From the NCBI RefSeq assembly GCF_003991585.1, contig NZ_PQSP01000007.1, positions 1-64,000 on the forward strand: DNA of 64,000 nucleotides. The letters run 5' to 3'. The position numbers were made by a program, and so were the translations under genes. This document shows, piece by piece, positions 25,183 to 35,914 of the stretch (position 1 is its first letter; each line of letters begins with the position of its first letter). The DNA is from Saezia sanguinis (lineage in GTDB: Bacteria > Pseudomonadota > Gammaproteobacteria > Burkholderiales > Burkholderiaceae_C). The notes beneath the pieces are model-generated. The model saw only the letters and a program-made list of their open reading frames with translations. It was not told where the DNA came from and ran no database searches.

Positions 25183-26049
25183 GTGGATGACCTGACTTAC
25201 CAGCTTAAACAATTGTGCCACCGCTCCCATGATGGCGCCCCCAATACGCAAAGCGACCGCCTCAAAATATTGCGACTGTGTGCCAGTGAACTGATCGAAC
25301 TGGGATTTCGCCATATGAAAGCGACTTCCCTGAAACCCAAACATATCGAAGCACTGGTGCAGACGTGGAAACAGCAGGATTTGTCGGCAGGCACGATTAA
25401 AAACAGAATGGCTGCACTGCGCTGGTGGGCTGAGAAGGTGAACCGTTCCAGTGTTATCCCCAAAGACAATACGACATTGGGAATAGAAAAGCGGGTTTAT
25501 GTCACCAAAAACAATAAAGCCAAAACACTGGATGGAGACAAGCTCAGCCTGGTCACTGACGCCCATATCCAGATGAGCCTGAAATTACAGGCGGCCTTCG
25601 GACTCAGAAGAAAGGAGTCTATCAAGTTCATCGTGAGCGATGCCGATAAGGGCGACCATATTGAGCTGAAAGGCTCATGGACCAAAGGCGGCAAGCCCAG
25701 AAGTATCCCTGTCAGGACACCTGCACAAAGGCAGTTGCTTGATGAACTGCACCGGTTTGCAGGTAAAGGGTCACTGATACCCCAAGAGAAAAGTTATATC
25801 CAGCAACGGCATGTCTATGAGGGTCAATGCAAACAGTCCGGATTGAGTAACATGCATGGACTGAGGCACCAATACGCTCAGGAGCGTTATGAGGAGTTTA
25901 CCGGATGGAAAGCGCCCAAGGCAGAAGGCCCTGCTCAAAAATCTCTTTCAACAGAGGAAAGAGTGATAGACCAACAGGCCAGACAGACGATCAGCCGAGA
26001 GCTCGGGCATGAGCGCCTTGAGGTGGTCGCGGTTTATGTTGGGACTTGA
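25183..26049 (+). CDS. Tyrosine recombinase, integrase-domain (Integrase_1) family
   Basis: The 288-residue protein has an N-terminal SAM-like core-binding domain (KPKHIEALVQTWKQQDLSAG) and a C-terminal catalytic domain. The active-site Arg is in AAFGLRRKESIKF, the HxxR box in MHGLRHQYAQERY, and GHERLEVVAVYVG carries the final His and nucleophile Tyr at the very end. The GTG at 25183 is chosen because a stop lies two codons upstream; GAGGTG precedes it. The family is common on plasmids and islands. Its target site is unknown, and it is distinct from the P4-type integrase at the island end. Confidence 0.85.
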   Translation: MDDLTYQLKQLCHRSHDGAPNTQSDRLKILRLCASELIELGFRHMKATSLKPKHIEALVQTWKQQDLSAGTIKNRMAALRWWAEKVNRSSVIPKDNTTLGIEKRVYVTKNNKAKTLDGDKLSLVTDAHIQMSLKLQAAFGLRRKESIKFIVSDADKGDHIELKGSWTKGGKPRSIPVRTPAQRQLLDELHRFAGKGSLIPQEKSYIQQRHVYEGQCKQSGLSNMHGLRHQYAQERYEEFTGWKAPKAEGPAQKSLSTEERVIDQQARQTISRELGHERLEVVAVYVGT

Positions 26050-26179
26050 TGCGTACCGGCCCATACTTATGTTAAATATTGTGTAAAAGTGCACCAAAGA
26101 ACCATAGGATTACAGTGCAAAAGTGCACCACCTGTGGAAGCAACTAACCTCTAGGCATTTTTGCCGGAGAAATCTTTGG

Positions 26180-27682
26180 ATGTTACTAATGGAAACAATA
26201 GCAAAAATAAGAAGGCTTTTTTATAAAGACAAACTATCACGTAGAGAAATAGCCAAACGCCTAAGGCTTAACAGAAGAACGGTGAGCAAACACCTAAACA
26301 CTACAGAGCCGCCCAAATACCAACGCAGTAAACAGGAGTACCCCAAACTTGGGCCTCACCTTGAGTTTATTAATGCACATTTACTGGCTGATGCCGCCAA
26401 GCCTGCCAAGGAGCGTTTAAGCATCCGCAGGTTCTTTGAGCTGTTAAAGAGCCAGGGTTATGAAGGGCAATACAGTGCATTAAGTGCTTATGCCAGGCGT
26501 TTTAATGCTCAACAGCGCTTAAAGGAAACAAAGGTCTTTATTCCTCAGAGCTTTGGTATAGCTGAGGCGTACCAGTTTGACTGGAGTGTTGAAACGGTGA
26601 AATTGGCTGGCGAGCTCGTTAAAGTCAATGTTGCCCACTTTCGACTTTGCCACAGCCGAGCGTTTTTTATCAAGGCTTACCCAAATCAGCAAATGGAAAT
26701 GCTCATGGATGCACACAATCAAGCCTTTGAGTTCTTTGGAGGTACTTGCTCGCGAGGCATCTATGACAATATGAAGACTGCTGTTATTGCCATTCAAACA
26801 GGCAAGGAGCGTACATGGAATGAACAGTTCCTGGGGCTGATGAATCATTACCTCGTTGAGCCTGTTGCCTGCACACCTGCCTCAGGTTGGGAGAAGGGAC
26901 AAGTGGAGCGCCAGGTTAAAACCTTGCGTAAGCGATTATTTGAACCCACCCTGTCTTTTACCAATGTGCAAGAGCTTAACGCGTATCTGCGTGAGCAGTG
27001 CAGTTTGCTGATGCATGAGTTCAGACACCCTGAGGATAAAAAGATAACGGTTGCTCAGGCCCTGGAAGTCGAGAAAGGCTCTTTAACACGCTGTAGCACT
27101 TATCCTTGGTATCGGGCCAAACTCGTTTATGTCAGCAATCTGTCCCTGGTTGTATATCAGGGTCATAAATACAGCGTGCCTTGTGAGTTTGCTGGCAAAG
27201 AGGTGACATTGCAGGTTTTTGCTCAGCAGATCAAGGTTGTTTATCAAGGCCAATGCGTTGCCACACACGAGCGCAGCTTTGTTAAAAATGCCTCTTCGTA
27301 TAACGCATGGCATTACTTAAGTGCCTTAAAGCGTAAACCAGGTGCATTACGCAATGGAGAACCCTTTTTAAACTGGCAATTGCCTGCACCTTTGCTTGAG
27401 CTTCAAAAATGCCTGCTTGCCAAGCCTAAAGGTGATAAAGCCATGGTTGAACTGCTTAGTCTGATTGCCGAGCATGGGGACGATACAGGCATTACAGCAG
27501 CAAGTCTGGCATTGGAAGAAGGCGTTCCAACTGTAGAGGCTGTATGTAATATTATCAATCGGCTCAATGAACCCATTATTCCTAAAATAAAAGGCAAGGA
27601 AATTCCTTTGAATACGCCACCGCAAGCAAACTGCGTGCGCTATGACAACCTACTCAAAGGAGAACTCCATGCCACGCGCTGA
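26180..27682 (+). CDS. istA: IS21 transposase IstA
   Basis: The protein of about 500 residues has an N-terminal helix-turn-helix ([20 protein letters not shown]) and an rve-type catalytic core ([10 protein letters not shown] with the first Asp, [10 protein letters not shown] with the second, [18 protein letters not shown] with the Glu). A C-terminal beta-barrel follows. GGAGA 10 bases upstream favours the ATG at 26180; 26189 is an alternative. The end overlaps the start of istB by 14 bases. It appears intact. Confidence 0.92.
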   Translation: MLLMETIAKIRRLFYKDKLSRREIAKRLRLNRRTVSKHLNTTEPPKYQRSKQEYPKLGPHLEFINAHLLADAAKPAKERLSIRRFFELLKSQGYEGQYSALSAYARRFNAQQRLKETKVFIPQSFGIAEAYQFDWSVETVKLAGELVKVNVAHFRLCHSRAFFIKAYPNQQMEMLMDAHNQAFEFFGGTCSRGIYDNMKTAVIAIQTGKERTWNEQFLGLMNHYLVEPVACTPASGWEKGQVERQVKTLRKRLFEPTLSFTNVQELNAYLREQCSLLMHEFRHPEDKKITVAQALEVEKGSLTRCSTYPWYRAKLVYVSNLSLVVYQGHKYSVPCEFAGKEVTLQVFAQQIKVVYQGQCVATHERSFVKNASSYNAWHYLSALKRKPGALRNGEPFLNWQLPAPLLELQKCLLAKPKGDKAMVELLSLIAEHGDDTGITAASLALEEGVPTVEAVCNIINRLNEPIIPKIKGKEIPLNTPPQANCVRYDNLLKGELHATR

Positions 27683-28394
27683 ATGCCTTGATATCCTTAA
27701 CCAGTTAAAGCTCACTGCCATGAGCTCCTATTGGGATGAAATTGTGACTGATGGTATCAGGCGTAAACGCTCTACGTTTGATATTTTACACAGACTGCTC
27801 AAAGCTGAACAAGCTCAAAGGCAAATTCGCAGTATTGAGTATCGCATCAATCAGGCCAAATTCCCCGCACATAAAACGCTGGCTGAGTTTGACTTTAAAG
27901 CCAGCCCTGTCAATAAACCCGCCATTGAATTGTTCATGGATAACTCATTTATTGAAGATAAGCGCAACCTCATCTTTGTTGGTGGACCTGGAACGGGTAA
28001 AACTCACCTGGCCTCAGCTATTGGCATTAATGCTGCATCAACGGGCAAAAAGGTGCGTTTCTGGAATGTGCTTGATCTGGTTAACAAGCTTGAACTGGAC
28101 AAGGACTCCAACCAATACAAACTCAATACTCAGATGATCAAGTATGACCTGGTCATTCTTGATGAGTTGGGCTATTTACCCTTCTCTCAAAAAGGTGGGG
28201 CTTTGTTGTTTCATCTCATTAGCCAGTTACATGAGCATGTCAGTATTGTCATTACAACCAATCTGGCCTTCTCTGAATGGGCTACTTTATTTGCTGATGA
28301 AAAGATGACCACTGCACTATTAGACAGGCTTGTTCATCATTGCGATATTGTTGAAACAGGTAATGATTCTTACCGTTTTAAACACAGGTCTTGA
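27669..28394 (+). CDS. istB: IS21 helper ATPase IstB
   Basis: The 241-residue DnaC-like AAA+ ATPase has Walker [12 protein letters not shown] and Walker [13 protein letters not shown]. The N-terminal segment [16 protein letters not shown] is family typical. IstB binds DNA and recruits IstA for strand transfer. AAGGAG 7 bases before the ATG decides the start. It overlaps istA and is probably translationally coupled. Confidence 0.94.
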   Translation: MPRAECLDILNQLKLTAMSSYWDEIVTDGIRRKRSTFDILHRLLKAEQAQRQIRSIEYRINQAKFPAHKTLAEFDFKASPVNKPAIELFMDNSFIEDKRNLIFVGGPGTGKTHLASAIGINAASTGKKVRFWNVLDLVNKLELDKDSNQYKLNTQMIKYDLVILDELGYLPFSQKGGALLFHLISQLHEHVSIVITTNLAFSEWATLFADEKMTTALLDRLVHHCDIVETGNDSYRFKHRS

Positions 28395-28677
28395 AGTGGT
28401 GCACTTTTAGACCGTTACCCCGGTGCACTATTCCACTGTATTTGACACATACTTAATCTGAAACCTTTTTGATTCTGCTCAGAATCGAATCTGATAGTCG
28501 TCTCAGTGTCAGTAACGGATGTTCATCAATTCAATTTGTAAGTCAGCTCAATCCAACAAAGGCTTGGAAGCACACAGATCTCTCAGGGCAATTAACTAAA
28601 TTTCATAAGAGACACTCGTAATAGCGAGAGCTTTAAGGCAAAATAGGTTATCCGTCTGAATTTGGAAAACGACAATA

Positions 28678-30225
28678 ATGGCAAGAAGACCTAAAGAAAT
28701 CAAAGCAGAACCTTTAGAGGTTATCCTTTGGAAAGCGGCTGACAAGTTGCGTAAAAACATTGATGCGGCCGAATACAAGCATGTTGTACTGGGGCTGATT
28801 TTCCTTAAATACATTTCTGATTCTTTTGAGTCACATTATGAATTACTGAAAGCTGGTCAAGGTGAATTTGCTGGTGCTGATCCGGAAGATAAAGACGAGT
28901 ACACCGCTTATAACGTGTTCTTTGTGCCGGAACAGGCACGATGGAGCTATCTGATATCTCAGGCCAAGCAACCGAAAATCGGTATTTTTGTTGATAAAGC
29001 AATGGAGCTTATCGAAGCCGATAATCCTCAATTAAAAGGCGTGCTGCCAAAGGTCTATGCCCGTCAAAACCTTGATGCCACCGTACTGGGTGAACTGATT
29101 GACTTGGTTGGCAATATTGCATTAGGCGATGCCAAAGCGCGTTCTGCTGATGTTTTGGGGCATGTATTCGAATACTTTCTGGGAGAGTTTGCGCTGGCAG
29201 AAGGTAAACAAGGTGGCCAATTCTATACGCCAAAATCCATTGTAGCTCTCTTGGTCAATATGTTAGAACCGTACAAAGGCCGGGTCTTTGATCCCTGCTG
29301 TGGTTCTGGCGGTATGTTTGTTCAATCAGAAAAGTTTGTTGAAGCCCATCAAGGTAATATTGACGATATTTCGATTTACGGTCAGGAATCCAACCAGACA
29401 ACATGGCGTCTGGCAAAAATGAACCTGGCTATTCGTGGTATTAATTCTGAACATGTCCGGTGGAACAGCGAAGGCTCTTTCCTCAATGACGCGCATAAAG
29501 ATTTAAAAGCTGATTTTATCATCGCTAATCCACCGTTTAATGTTTCCGACTGGTCAGGAGAACAACTACGCGAAGATGCCCGCTGGCAATATGGCACTCC
29601 ACCTGCGGGTAACGCCAACTTTGCCTGGATGCAACATTTCCTCTATCACCTCTCGCCTAAAGGCCAAGCAGGTGTTGTGCTGGCAAAAGGCGCTTTAACC
29701 TCTAAAACCTCTGGTGAAGGTGATATCCGCGCTGCACTGGTTAAAGATGCCAATGTGATTGACTGTATTGTTAACTTACCTGCCAAGCTGTTCCTGAATA
29801 CCCAGATTCCAGCAGCGTTATGGTTTATGCGCCGTGATCGTCAAAACAGCGCTCGGTATTGCGATCGCAGTAAAGAAATTCTGTTTATTGATGCTCGTAA
29901 TCTTGGTCACTTGATTAATCGCCGTACCAAAGTGCTTTCCGACGACGATATCAAAACTATCGCTGATACTTATCATAACTGGCGTAACAAAGACGGTGAC
30001 TATGAGGATATTGCTGGCTTCTGCGCTTCCGTAGATATTGATAAAGTCGCTGGATTGGATTATGTGCTAACACCGGGCCGTTACGTTGGTCTTGCTGATG
30101 AAGAAGATGATTTCGACTTTAAAGAACGCTTTACTGCATTGAAAGCTGAATTTGAAGCTCAACTGAAAGAAGAAGCCCGACTGAATAAGGCTATCGCTGA
30201 AAATCTGGCGAAGGTGAGGTTATGA
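28678..30225 (+). CDS. hsdM: Type I restriction-modification methyltransferase subunit
   Basis: The 515-residue HsdM has an N-terminal helical bundle ([20 protein letters not shown]), SAM-binding motif [11 protein letters not shown] near residue 204 and catalytic motif IV NPPF near residue 283, the signature of N6-adenine methylation. With HsdS it methylates the recognition site; with HsdR it forms the restriction complex. The start has only a weak ribosome-binding site. The stop overlaps the hsdS start by 4 bases (ATGA). Confidence 0.95.
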   Translation: MARRPKEIKAEPLEVILWKAADKLRKNIDAAEYKHVVLGLIFLKYISDSFESHYELLKAGQGEFAGADPEDKDEYTAYNVFFVPEQARWSYLISQAKQPKIGIFVDKAMELIEADNPQLKGVLPKVYARQNLDATVLGELIDLVGNIALGDAKARSADVLGHVFEYFLGEFALAEGKQGGQFYTPKSIVALLVNMLEPYKGRVFDPCCGSGGMFVQSEKFVEAHQGNIDDISIYGQESNQTTWRLAKMNLAIRGINSEHVRWNSEGSFLNDAHKDLKADFIIANPPFNVSDWSGEQLREDARWQYGTPPAGNANFAWMQHFLYHLSPKGQAGVVLAKGALTSKTSGEGDIRAALVKDANVIDCIVNLPAKLFLNTQIPAALWFMRRDRQNSARYCDRSKEILFIDARNLGHLINRRTKVLSDDDIKTIADTYHNWRNKDGDYEDIAGFCASVDIDKVAGLDYVLTPGRYVGLADEEDDFDFKERFTALKAEFEAQLKEEARLNKAIAENLAKVRL

Positions 30226-31421
30226 GTGAGTGGTTAGAAGATACACTAGGTAATTATGTAGCTATTCAAACAGGCCCCTTTGGTAGCTTATTACATGCCT
30301 CAGACTATGTCCCAGCAGGTATTCCTTCAATTATGCCAGTTAATATTGGGTCTGCACGGAATATCGTTCAGGACAAGATCTGTCATATTTCTAAGTCTGA
30401 CGCTAATAGGTTAGAAAAATATCTTGTTCATAAAAATGACATCATTTATAGCCGAAGAGGTGATGTTGAGAAATGTGCTTTAATCACAGAAAGAGAAAAT
30501 GGTTGGTTGTGTGGAACTGGTTGCCTAAGAATTAGAATTCATAATAAAAAGTTGGACTCCATATTCTGCTCATATTACTTATCTACAGACACAGTTAAAT
30601 CTTGGGTATCAGCCAATGCGGTTGGAACCACAATGCCAAATTTAAATAGTAGTATTCTCAATAGATTACCTATTTTAGTTCCTTCGCTATCGGAACAAAA
30701 AGCCATCGCCTCTGTGCTGTCCTCTCTTGATAACAAAATAGACCTGCTTCATCGCCAAAATAAAACGCTGGAATCTATGGCTGAAACGCTGTTTAGGCAA
30801 TGGTTTATTGAATTCCCTCAAGAACATTGGGAAGAAAAATCTCTTAGTCAGATAGCCACTTTTACAAATGGGTTAGCATGTCAAAAATTCCCTGCGGTTA
30901 TCGGCGAAGAAAGCCTACCTGTTCTAAAAATTAAAGAGCTTAATTCAGGTGTAACCAATGATACTGATATGGCAACTGCGAATGTCAAACCTGAGTATGT
31001 CGTTAATCATGGAGATGTAATTTTTGCATGGTCTGCATCTCTAATGGTCAAAATCTGGTCTGGTCCTAATTGTGTACTTAATCAGCATCTTTTTAATGTT
31101 AGATCTAATAAATATCCAAAATGGTTTTATTATGAATGGTGCAAATTTCACTTGAGAGAATTTATTAGTATTTCTCAAAGCCATGCTACAACTATGGGGC
31201 ATATTAAAAGAAAAGATCTTGATGAAGCTATGGTAAAAATACCTTCAGATAGTGAATTAAACGTGATGTCAGTGCAGATTGAACCTTTACTAAACCAAAG
31301 AATTGAAAAGTTGAAACAAATTCAGGCATTAGAAAAACTCCGCGACACCCTTCTTCCCAAACTAATGAGCGGCGAAGTTCGGGTTCAGTATGCAGAAGAA
31401 GCAATCGAGTCAATAGCATAA
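30222..31421 (+). CDS. hsdS: Type I restriction-modification specificity subunit
   Basis: The 399-residue HsdS has two target-recognition domains (about 1-150 and 205-340), each followed by a conserved helix: [20 protein letters not shown] in the middle and [20 protein letters not shown] at the end. The closing [12 protein letters not shown] is diagnostic. It fixes the bipartite DNA site recognised by the complex; the site cannot be read from sequence alone. Codon use is notably A+T-rich compared with hsdM, common for HsdS genes that recombine or transfer. Confidence 0.95.
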   Translation: MSEWLEDTLGNYVAIQTGPFGSLLHASDYVPAGIPSIMPVNIGSARNIVQDKICHISKSDANRLEKYLVHKNDIIYSRRGDVEKCALITERENGWLCGTGCLRIRIHNKKLDSIFCSYYLSTDTVKSWVSANAVGTTMPNLNSSILNRLPILVPSLSEQKAIASVLSSLDNKIDLLHRQNKTLESMAETLFRQWFIEFPQEHWEEKSLSQIATFTNGLACQKFPAVIGEESLPVLKIKELNSGVTNDTDMATANVKPEYVVNHGDVIFAWSASLMVKIWSGPNCVLNQHLFNVRSNKYPKWFYYEWCKFHLREFISISQSHATTMGHIKRKDLDEAMVKIPSDSELNVMSVQIEPLLNQRIEKLKQIQALEKLRDTLLPKLMSGEVRVQYAEEAIESIA

Positions 31422-31482
31422 AATAATAAAACGAGTAGTCAACCTGTTGTCTGGTTAAGCAACAATAATAAGGATAGTACGC

Positions 31483-34400
31483 ATGGCAAAGATGACCGAA
31501 TCCGATATTGAAGTGATGGTAATTGAGCAATTACAAGGGTTGGGCTACGAGTATGTTTATGGCCCTGATATCGAACCCAGCGGTATTAACCCATTGCGTA
31601 GCTATCAACAGGTTATTCTTGAAGGAAAAGTGCGTGCTGCGCTGAAACGTCTGAATCCACACCTCAATGAGCAGAAACGTGATGACGCTTTGAAACAGGT
31701 GATGCAAATCAGCTCTCCTGATCTGATGGCAAACAATTTGGCTTTTCATCGACTGTTAACCGAAGGGATCAATATTGAAGTCAGTAAAGAGGGTAACACT
31801 CGGGGTGAGCTTGTCTGGCTGATTGACTTTAACGATCCAACCAATAATGAATTTCTGGCCGTTAACCAGATCACCATCCGGGAAGACCGCCATAACCGCC
31901 GTCCGGATATGATTATTTACATTAACGGTTTGCCGTTAATCGTGATTGAACTCAAAAATGCCACAGACGAGAACGCCACTGTTTTGGGTGCATATAACCA
32001 GATTAAAACCTATCAGAACCAGATTCCCAGCCTGTTTACTTACAACGCGTTTAATGTAATCTCTGATGGGCTTGAAGCCAAAGCCGGAACCGTTTCTGCA
32101 GATTTCAGCCGCTATATGACGTGGAAAACCTCAAACGGTAGAACGCAGGCAACCAGTACCCAGCCACAGCTTGAAGTATTGATAAAGGGTTTACTCAACC
32201 CCGTGACCTTACTGGATATGATCCGCCACTTCGTTGTGTTTGAATCCAGTAAACATGAAGATGCCAAAGGGATTATCAGTATCCGAACGGTTAAAAAAAT
32301 GGCGGCTTATCACCAGTATTACGCTGTTAATGCAGCAGTACTTTCGACTATTCGCGCCTCGGCAGTGAATGCGGATTCTCCATCAGCAGAAGTTGCTCTG
32401 CGACAGCAAGGACGCAGCAGCCAGAATCTGGTCAATGCACAAAAAACAGGGGATCGTAAAGCGGGTGTGGTCTGGCATACGCAGGGTTCCGGTAAATCTC
32501 TTTCAATGGTGTTTTATACCGGCAAAATTGTGCTGGCGCTGGATAATCCAACAGTCGTAGTGATCACTGACCGTAATGATCTGGATGACCAATTATTTGG
32601 CACGTTTTCTTCTGCCACACAGCTTTTACGCCAGACACCTAAGCAGGCTGAAAACCGCGAAGAACTCAAAGAATATTTAAAGGTTGCTTCTGGCGGCGTT
32701 GTGTTTACAACGATTCAAAAATTCCAGCCGGATGATGGCAGCAATATTTATGAGTTACTGTCAGACCGTACTAATATTGTGGTAATTGCTGATGAGGCGC
32801 ACCGTTCCCAGTATGGTTTCAGCGCCAAAGAAGTAGATGTGAAAGACAGTGAAGGTAACGTAACAGGTAAACGTACCGTTTATGGTTTTGCCAAATACAT
32901 GCGCGATGCTCTGCCTAATGCGACCTACCTTGGTTTTACAGGAACACCTATAGAAAAAACAGACGTGAACACCCCGGCTGTTTTTGGTAACTACGTTGAC
33001 ATTTATGACATCTCTCAGGCCGTAGAAGATGGTGCAACCGTGCGTATCTTCTATGAAAGCCGTCTGGCAAAAATTGCCATCAGTGAGGAAGGCCGCCAGC
33101 TAATAGAAGAATTTGATGATGAGTTTAACGAGGATGAGCTGGCGCTTACTCAGAAAGAACGTTCTAAATGGGCCAGAATCGAAGGGCTTATCGGCAGTTC
33201 AAAACGCATCAAAGCGATTGCGGCGGATATGGTTCAACACTTTGAATTGCGGTTAAAGTCCAATGCGGATCATGGCAAGGGTATGATAGTAACAATGTCC
33301 CGCCGTATTGCCGCCGAACTATATAAGGAAATCATCGCCCTCAAACCTGAATGGCACAGTAATGATTTAAATGACGGCGTGATTAAAGTCGTTATGACTT
33401 CATCCGCTTCAGATGGGCCAGAAATTGCCAAACACCACACCACTAAAAAAGAACGCCAGGTTCTGGCTAACAGAATGAAGGATGACGACGACAAGCTGAA
33501 ATTGGTGATTGTGCGTGATATGTGGCTGACCGGTTTTGATGCGCCAAGCATGCATACGCTTTATATTGATAAGCCAATGAAGGGTCATAACCTGATGCAG
33601 GCCATTGCGCGTGTCAACCGGGTTTATAAGGATAAGATTGGTGGCTTAGTTGTTGACTATCTGGGTATTGCCTCAGATTTAAAAGAAGCCTTATCATTCT
33701 ATTCTGATGCAGGAGGACGGGGAGATCCTGCTGAGGTTCAGGAAGAAGCTGTCACGCTGATGCAGGAAAAACTGGAAATCCTTGAAGGTATGATGCATGG
33801 CTATGATTACAAAGCCTACTTTACGGCGACGACCTCACAGCGCCTGACGATTATTCTTGAATCAGAAAACCATATTCTGGGGCTGGAAAACGGTAAAGGC
33901 AAAATGCGTTTTCTGGCTGCGGTTGCTGCATTGTCACAGGCCTTTGCATTGGCTACACCACATGATAAAGCGATGGAAGCTGCTCCGGAAGTTGCTTTCT
34001 TTCAGGCAATCAAAGCTCGTTTAAACAAATTTACTGAAGGTACAGGCAGTACGGATGGCTCAGAAGATGAACATAATGACAGTCTGGAAGTCCGTGTCAA
34101 ACAGACCATTGATCAGGCATTGGTCACGGATGAGGTGGTGGATATTTTTGACGCTGCGGGAATCCAGAAGCCTGATATTTCTGTTCTGTCCGAAGAGTTC
34201 CTGATGGAGATGAAGGATTACCAGCATAGAAATATTGCCCTTGAAACACTTAAAAAACTACTGTCTGATGAAATCAGGGTTCGTTCTAACCAAAGTATCA
34301 CACAAGGCAGAAAGCTCATGGATATGCTGACTTCGGCAATCAATGGCTATCAGAACAAAGTATTGACCGCTGCTGAAGTTATTGATGAACTGATCAAACT

Positions 34401-34731
34401 TGCCAAAAACATTCAGGAATCGGACAGCCTTGCGAGCCAGCTCAATCTCAATACTTACGAATATGCCTTCTATTCTGCTGTCGCAGATAATGACAGCGCA
34501 CGTGAATTAATGGAAAAGGAAAAACTACGTGAACTGGCAGTCGTTTTGACAGAAGCTATTCGTAATAATGTCAGCCTGGACTGGACCGTTAAAGAAGCTG
34601 CCCGGGCAAAAATACGCGTTGTTGTAAAGCGCCTGCTCAAAAAATATGGCTACCCGCCAGATATGTCTTTGCTTGCCACGGAGACTGTTTTAAAGCAGGC
34701 TGAGTTGTTAGCGGGAGAGTTGGGTCAATGA
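31483..34731 (+). CDS. hsdR: Type I restriction-modification nuclease/translocase subunit
   Basis: The 1082-residue HsdR has an N-terminal PD-(D/E)xK nuclease (RRPDMIIY with the Asp, VIELKNA with the ExK near residue 153), Walker A QGSGKS near 334, a DEAH box (DEAHRSQYG) near 436, and the helicase motif GFTGTP. It translocates DNA and cuts unmodified molecules. AAGGA precedes the ATG. It follows hsdS by 61 bases with no gene between. All three subunits are complete, so the system is probably active. Confidence 0.95.
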   Translation: MAKMTESDIEVMVIEQLQGLGYEYVYGPDIEPSGINPLRSYQQVILEGKVRAALKRLNPHLNEQKRDDALKQVMQISSPDLMANNLAFHRLLTEGINIEVSKEGNTRGELVWLIDFNDPTNNEFLAVNQITIREDRHNRRPDMIIYINGLPLIVIELKNATDENATVLGAYNQIKTYQNQIPSLFTYNAFNVISDGLEAKAGTVSADFSRYMTWKTSNGRTQATSTQPQLEVLIKGLLNPVTLLDMIRHFVVFESSKHEDAKGIISIRTVKKMAAYHQYYAVNAAVLSTIRASAVNADSPSAEVALRQQGRSSQNLVNAQKTGDRKAGVVWHTQGSGKSLSMVFYTGKIVLALDNPTVVVITDRNDLDDQLFGTFSSATQLLRQTPKQAENREELKEYLKVASGGVVFTTIQKFQPDDGSNIYELLSDRTNIVVIADEAHRSQYGFSAKEVDVKDSEGNVTGKRTVYGFAKYMRDALPNATYLGFTGTPIEKTDVNTPAVFGNYVDIYDISQAVEDGATVRIFYESRLAKIAISEEGRQLIEEFDDEFNEDELALTQKERSKWARIEGLIGSSKRIKAIAADMVQHFELRLKSNADHGKGMIVTMSRRIAAELYKEIIALKPEWHSNDLNDGVIKVVMTSSASDGPEIAKHHTTKKERQVLANRMKDDDDKLKLVIVRDMWLTGFDAPSMHTLYIDKPMKGHNLMQAIARVNRVYKDKIGGLVVDYLGIASDLKEALSFYSDAGGRGDPAEVQEEAVTLMQEKLEILEGMMHGYDYKAYFTATTSQRLTIILESENHILGLENGKGKMRFLAAVAALSQAFALATPHDKAMEAAPEVAFFQAIKARLNKFTEGTGSTDGSEDEHNDSLEVRVKQTIDQALVTDEVVDIFDAAGIQKPDISVLSEEFLMEMKDYQHRNIALETLKKLLSDEIRVRSNQSITQGRKLMDMLTSAINGYQNKVLTAAEVIDELIKLAKNIQESDSLASQLNLNTYEYAFYSAVADNDSARELMEKEKLRELAVVLTEAIRNNVSLDWTVKEAARAKIRVVVKRLLKKYGYPPDMSLLATETVLKQAELLAGELGQ

Positions 34732-35067
34732 TTTGCAGCCAAGCAGTGGTCATTATGATGTCTGCACTCACTTCTCGCTGGCTATCAAATTTGTTTGTGC
34801 ATCATAACAGAACGTTATTAGATTAGGTAACGACTAATCCACATAATGCCTGCTTGCTTTTTAAGTAATAGGTTTTAAAATCTGCGGATAAAAAATACGA
34901 ACAGAGCAATTCTGCATTTTTTATCACTAATCCTAAATCCCCTGCTAACACCCACCAGTAAAGGGATTTCGAAATCTGCACGACCAATTTTGCATTTATT
35001 CTGATTTTGTTTTACCTCTGAGGTCTACTACGTACGTTCGTAATTTATTTTTCAAGAGGTCTATAAA
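34732..35067. other. Non-coding gap between hsdR and the unknown island gene
   Basis: This A+T-rich gap has no coding frame. Its right end holds TACGTACGTTC (35029-35039), the left arm of an inverted repeat whose other arm lies inside the next gene. TTTAAAATC/GATTT-rich segments elsewhere show no clear structure. Confidence 0.4.
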
Positions 35068-35087
35068 ATGAAAAAAGAACGTACGTA
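35029..35087. promoter_or_regulatory. 11-bp inverted repeat around the start codon at 35068
   Basis: TACGTACGTTC at 35029-35039 and GAACGTACGTA at 35077-35087 are exact reverse complements separated by 37 bases that include the ribosome-binding site (AAGAGGT) and the ATG. It could be an operator or an mRNA stem that hides the start. Confidence 0.6.
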
Positions 35088-35493
35088 CGGTGTATCAAAC
35101 CAGCTAATTTTTCCACAGCGGTTTCATCAACTCAGAACCGACCAAAAGGACGATGCCATCTCCTATTTGGCTTATCTGGAAACCGTTATCCAGCAAGCCG
35201 TGCTGGAAAATTGGGATACCCGGTGCAGGAGTGGCGGGATCATAAGCGAAGCCGGTTATTTATTCAGGTTAATTGAATTAGCCAGAAAGAAAAAGTTCAG
35301 ATTCACCCTACCAAATCAAAAGCCACAAAATTCATCCAGAGGAGCATCTTTACAGCCACCAGTAGCACCAAGCAAGGATCAGCCATACATACCAGCATCC
35401 CCGGAAACCAGGAATAGGCACATCAGGACAATCTATTCCATACTTGGTAAAAAACCACCGGCAGAACGCTACAAAGAAGAAAACAAATCCTGA
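35068..35493 (+). CDS. Unknown island protein (141 aa)
   Basis: I do not recognise this protein. The first 85 residues look helical (DAISYLAYLETVIQQAVLEN, GGIISEAGYLFRLIELARKK), followed by a Pro/Ser-rich linker and a basic C-terminal helix (RNRHIRTIYSILGKKPP). Such composition suits a DNA- or protein-binding accessory factor. AAGAGGT precedes the ATG, and an 11-bp inverted repeat brackets the start codon. A strong terminator follows. It lies between the restriction system and the regulator pair of the island. Confidence 0.6.
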   Translation: MKKERTYGVSNQLIFPQRFHQLRTDQKDDAISYLAYLETVIQQAVLENWDTRCRSGGIISEAGYLFRLIELARKKKFRFTLPNQKPQNSSRGASLQPPVAPSKDQPYIPASPETRNRHIRTIYSILGKKPPAERYKEENKS

Positions 35494-35541
35494 TGGGATG
35501 GGTTTTCTACCATCTGAATCACATTATTCAATGTGACAAGT

Positions 35542-35571
35542 AAAAACGCTGCCAGTAACGACAGCGTTTTT
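35542..35571 (+). terminator. Terminator after the unknown island gene
   Basis: AAAAACGCTG pairs perfectly with CAGCGTTTTT across a 10-base loop, followed by ATCTTTAT. It also ends the convergent minus-strand ner-like gene in the other direction. Confidence 0.85.
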
Positions 35572-35591
35572 ATCTTTATACAGCCATTGAA

Positions 35592-35813
35592 TCAAATTTT
35601 TTCTTTTTTTGGATAACGTGAAGGCCAGATGTGCTGTGGCGTGGTCTCTAAAGCACGGGCAATAATCTGCTCTCCTTTAGGCCAATGGCGGTAAAGTGCA
35701 TTGGCAAGTGTGGCCGAAGCCAACCCTGAGCTTCTGGATAACGCTGCCAATGATGTATCCCGTTTCTTCAATGCGGCAATGATGTCTGCCCTGTGCCAGT
35801 CATCTCTGTTCAT
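35592..35813 (-). CDS. Ner/Nlp-family DNA-binding protein
   Basis: The 73-residue protein, DWHRADIIAALKKRDTSLAA then GLASATLANALYRHWPKGEQ and HIWPSRY, matches the Ner (phage Mu) and SfsB/Nlp helix-turn-helix family along its whole length. Ner-type proteins repress divergent promoters. It faces an XRE gene across a 101-base region with a nested operator. It probably controls island gene expression or excision. Confidence 0.9.
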   Translation of the reverse strand: MNRDDWHRADIIAALKKRDTSLAALSRSSGLASATLANALYRHWPKGEQIIARALETTPQHIWPSRYPKKEKI

Positions 35814-35832
35814 TATTATTCTCCTTTTTCAG

Positions 35833-35860
35833 ATCCCAAAATAGTATCCCATTTTGGGAT
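35833..35860. promoter_or_regulatory. Operator between the ner-like and XRE genes
   Basis: ATCCCAAAAT (35833-35842) and ATTTTGGGAT (35851-35860) are exact inverted 10-mers. The right one is also part of a second, tighter palindrome, ATCCCATTTTGGGAT (35846-35860). The two nested dyads share one arm and lie between divergent starts, so two alternative repressor placements are possible. Confidence 0.75.
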
Positions 35861-35914
35861 AACAAAGTAAATGAGAGATATTCGATTTTAGGATTTCTTA
35901 CAGAGGAAAAAGAG

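Larger units (their letters stand above)
26070..28447 (+). mobile_element. IS21-family insertion sequence with 8-bp target duplication
   Basis: The 2378-bp element begins TGTTAAATATTGTG and ends ATTTGACA. AAAAGTGCACC-type repeats occur twice at each end, the multiple terminal repeats typical of IS21. CATACTTA flanks it exactly on both sides (26062-26069 and 28448-28455), so it is a single clean insertion. It contains istA and istB. Confidence 0.93.

Noticed and set aside
25183-28394. Tn7-like transposition module (recombinase plus DDE plus ATPase)
   Set aside because: The DDE and ATPase genes are istA/istB of an IS21 with its own ends and target duplication; the recombinase lies outside it.
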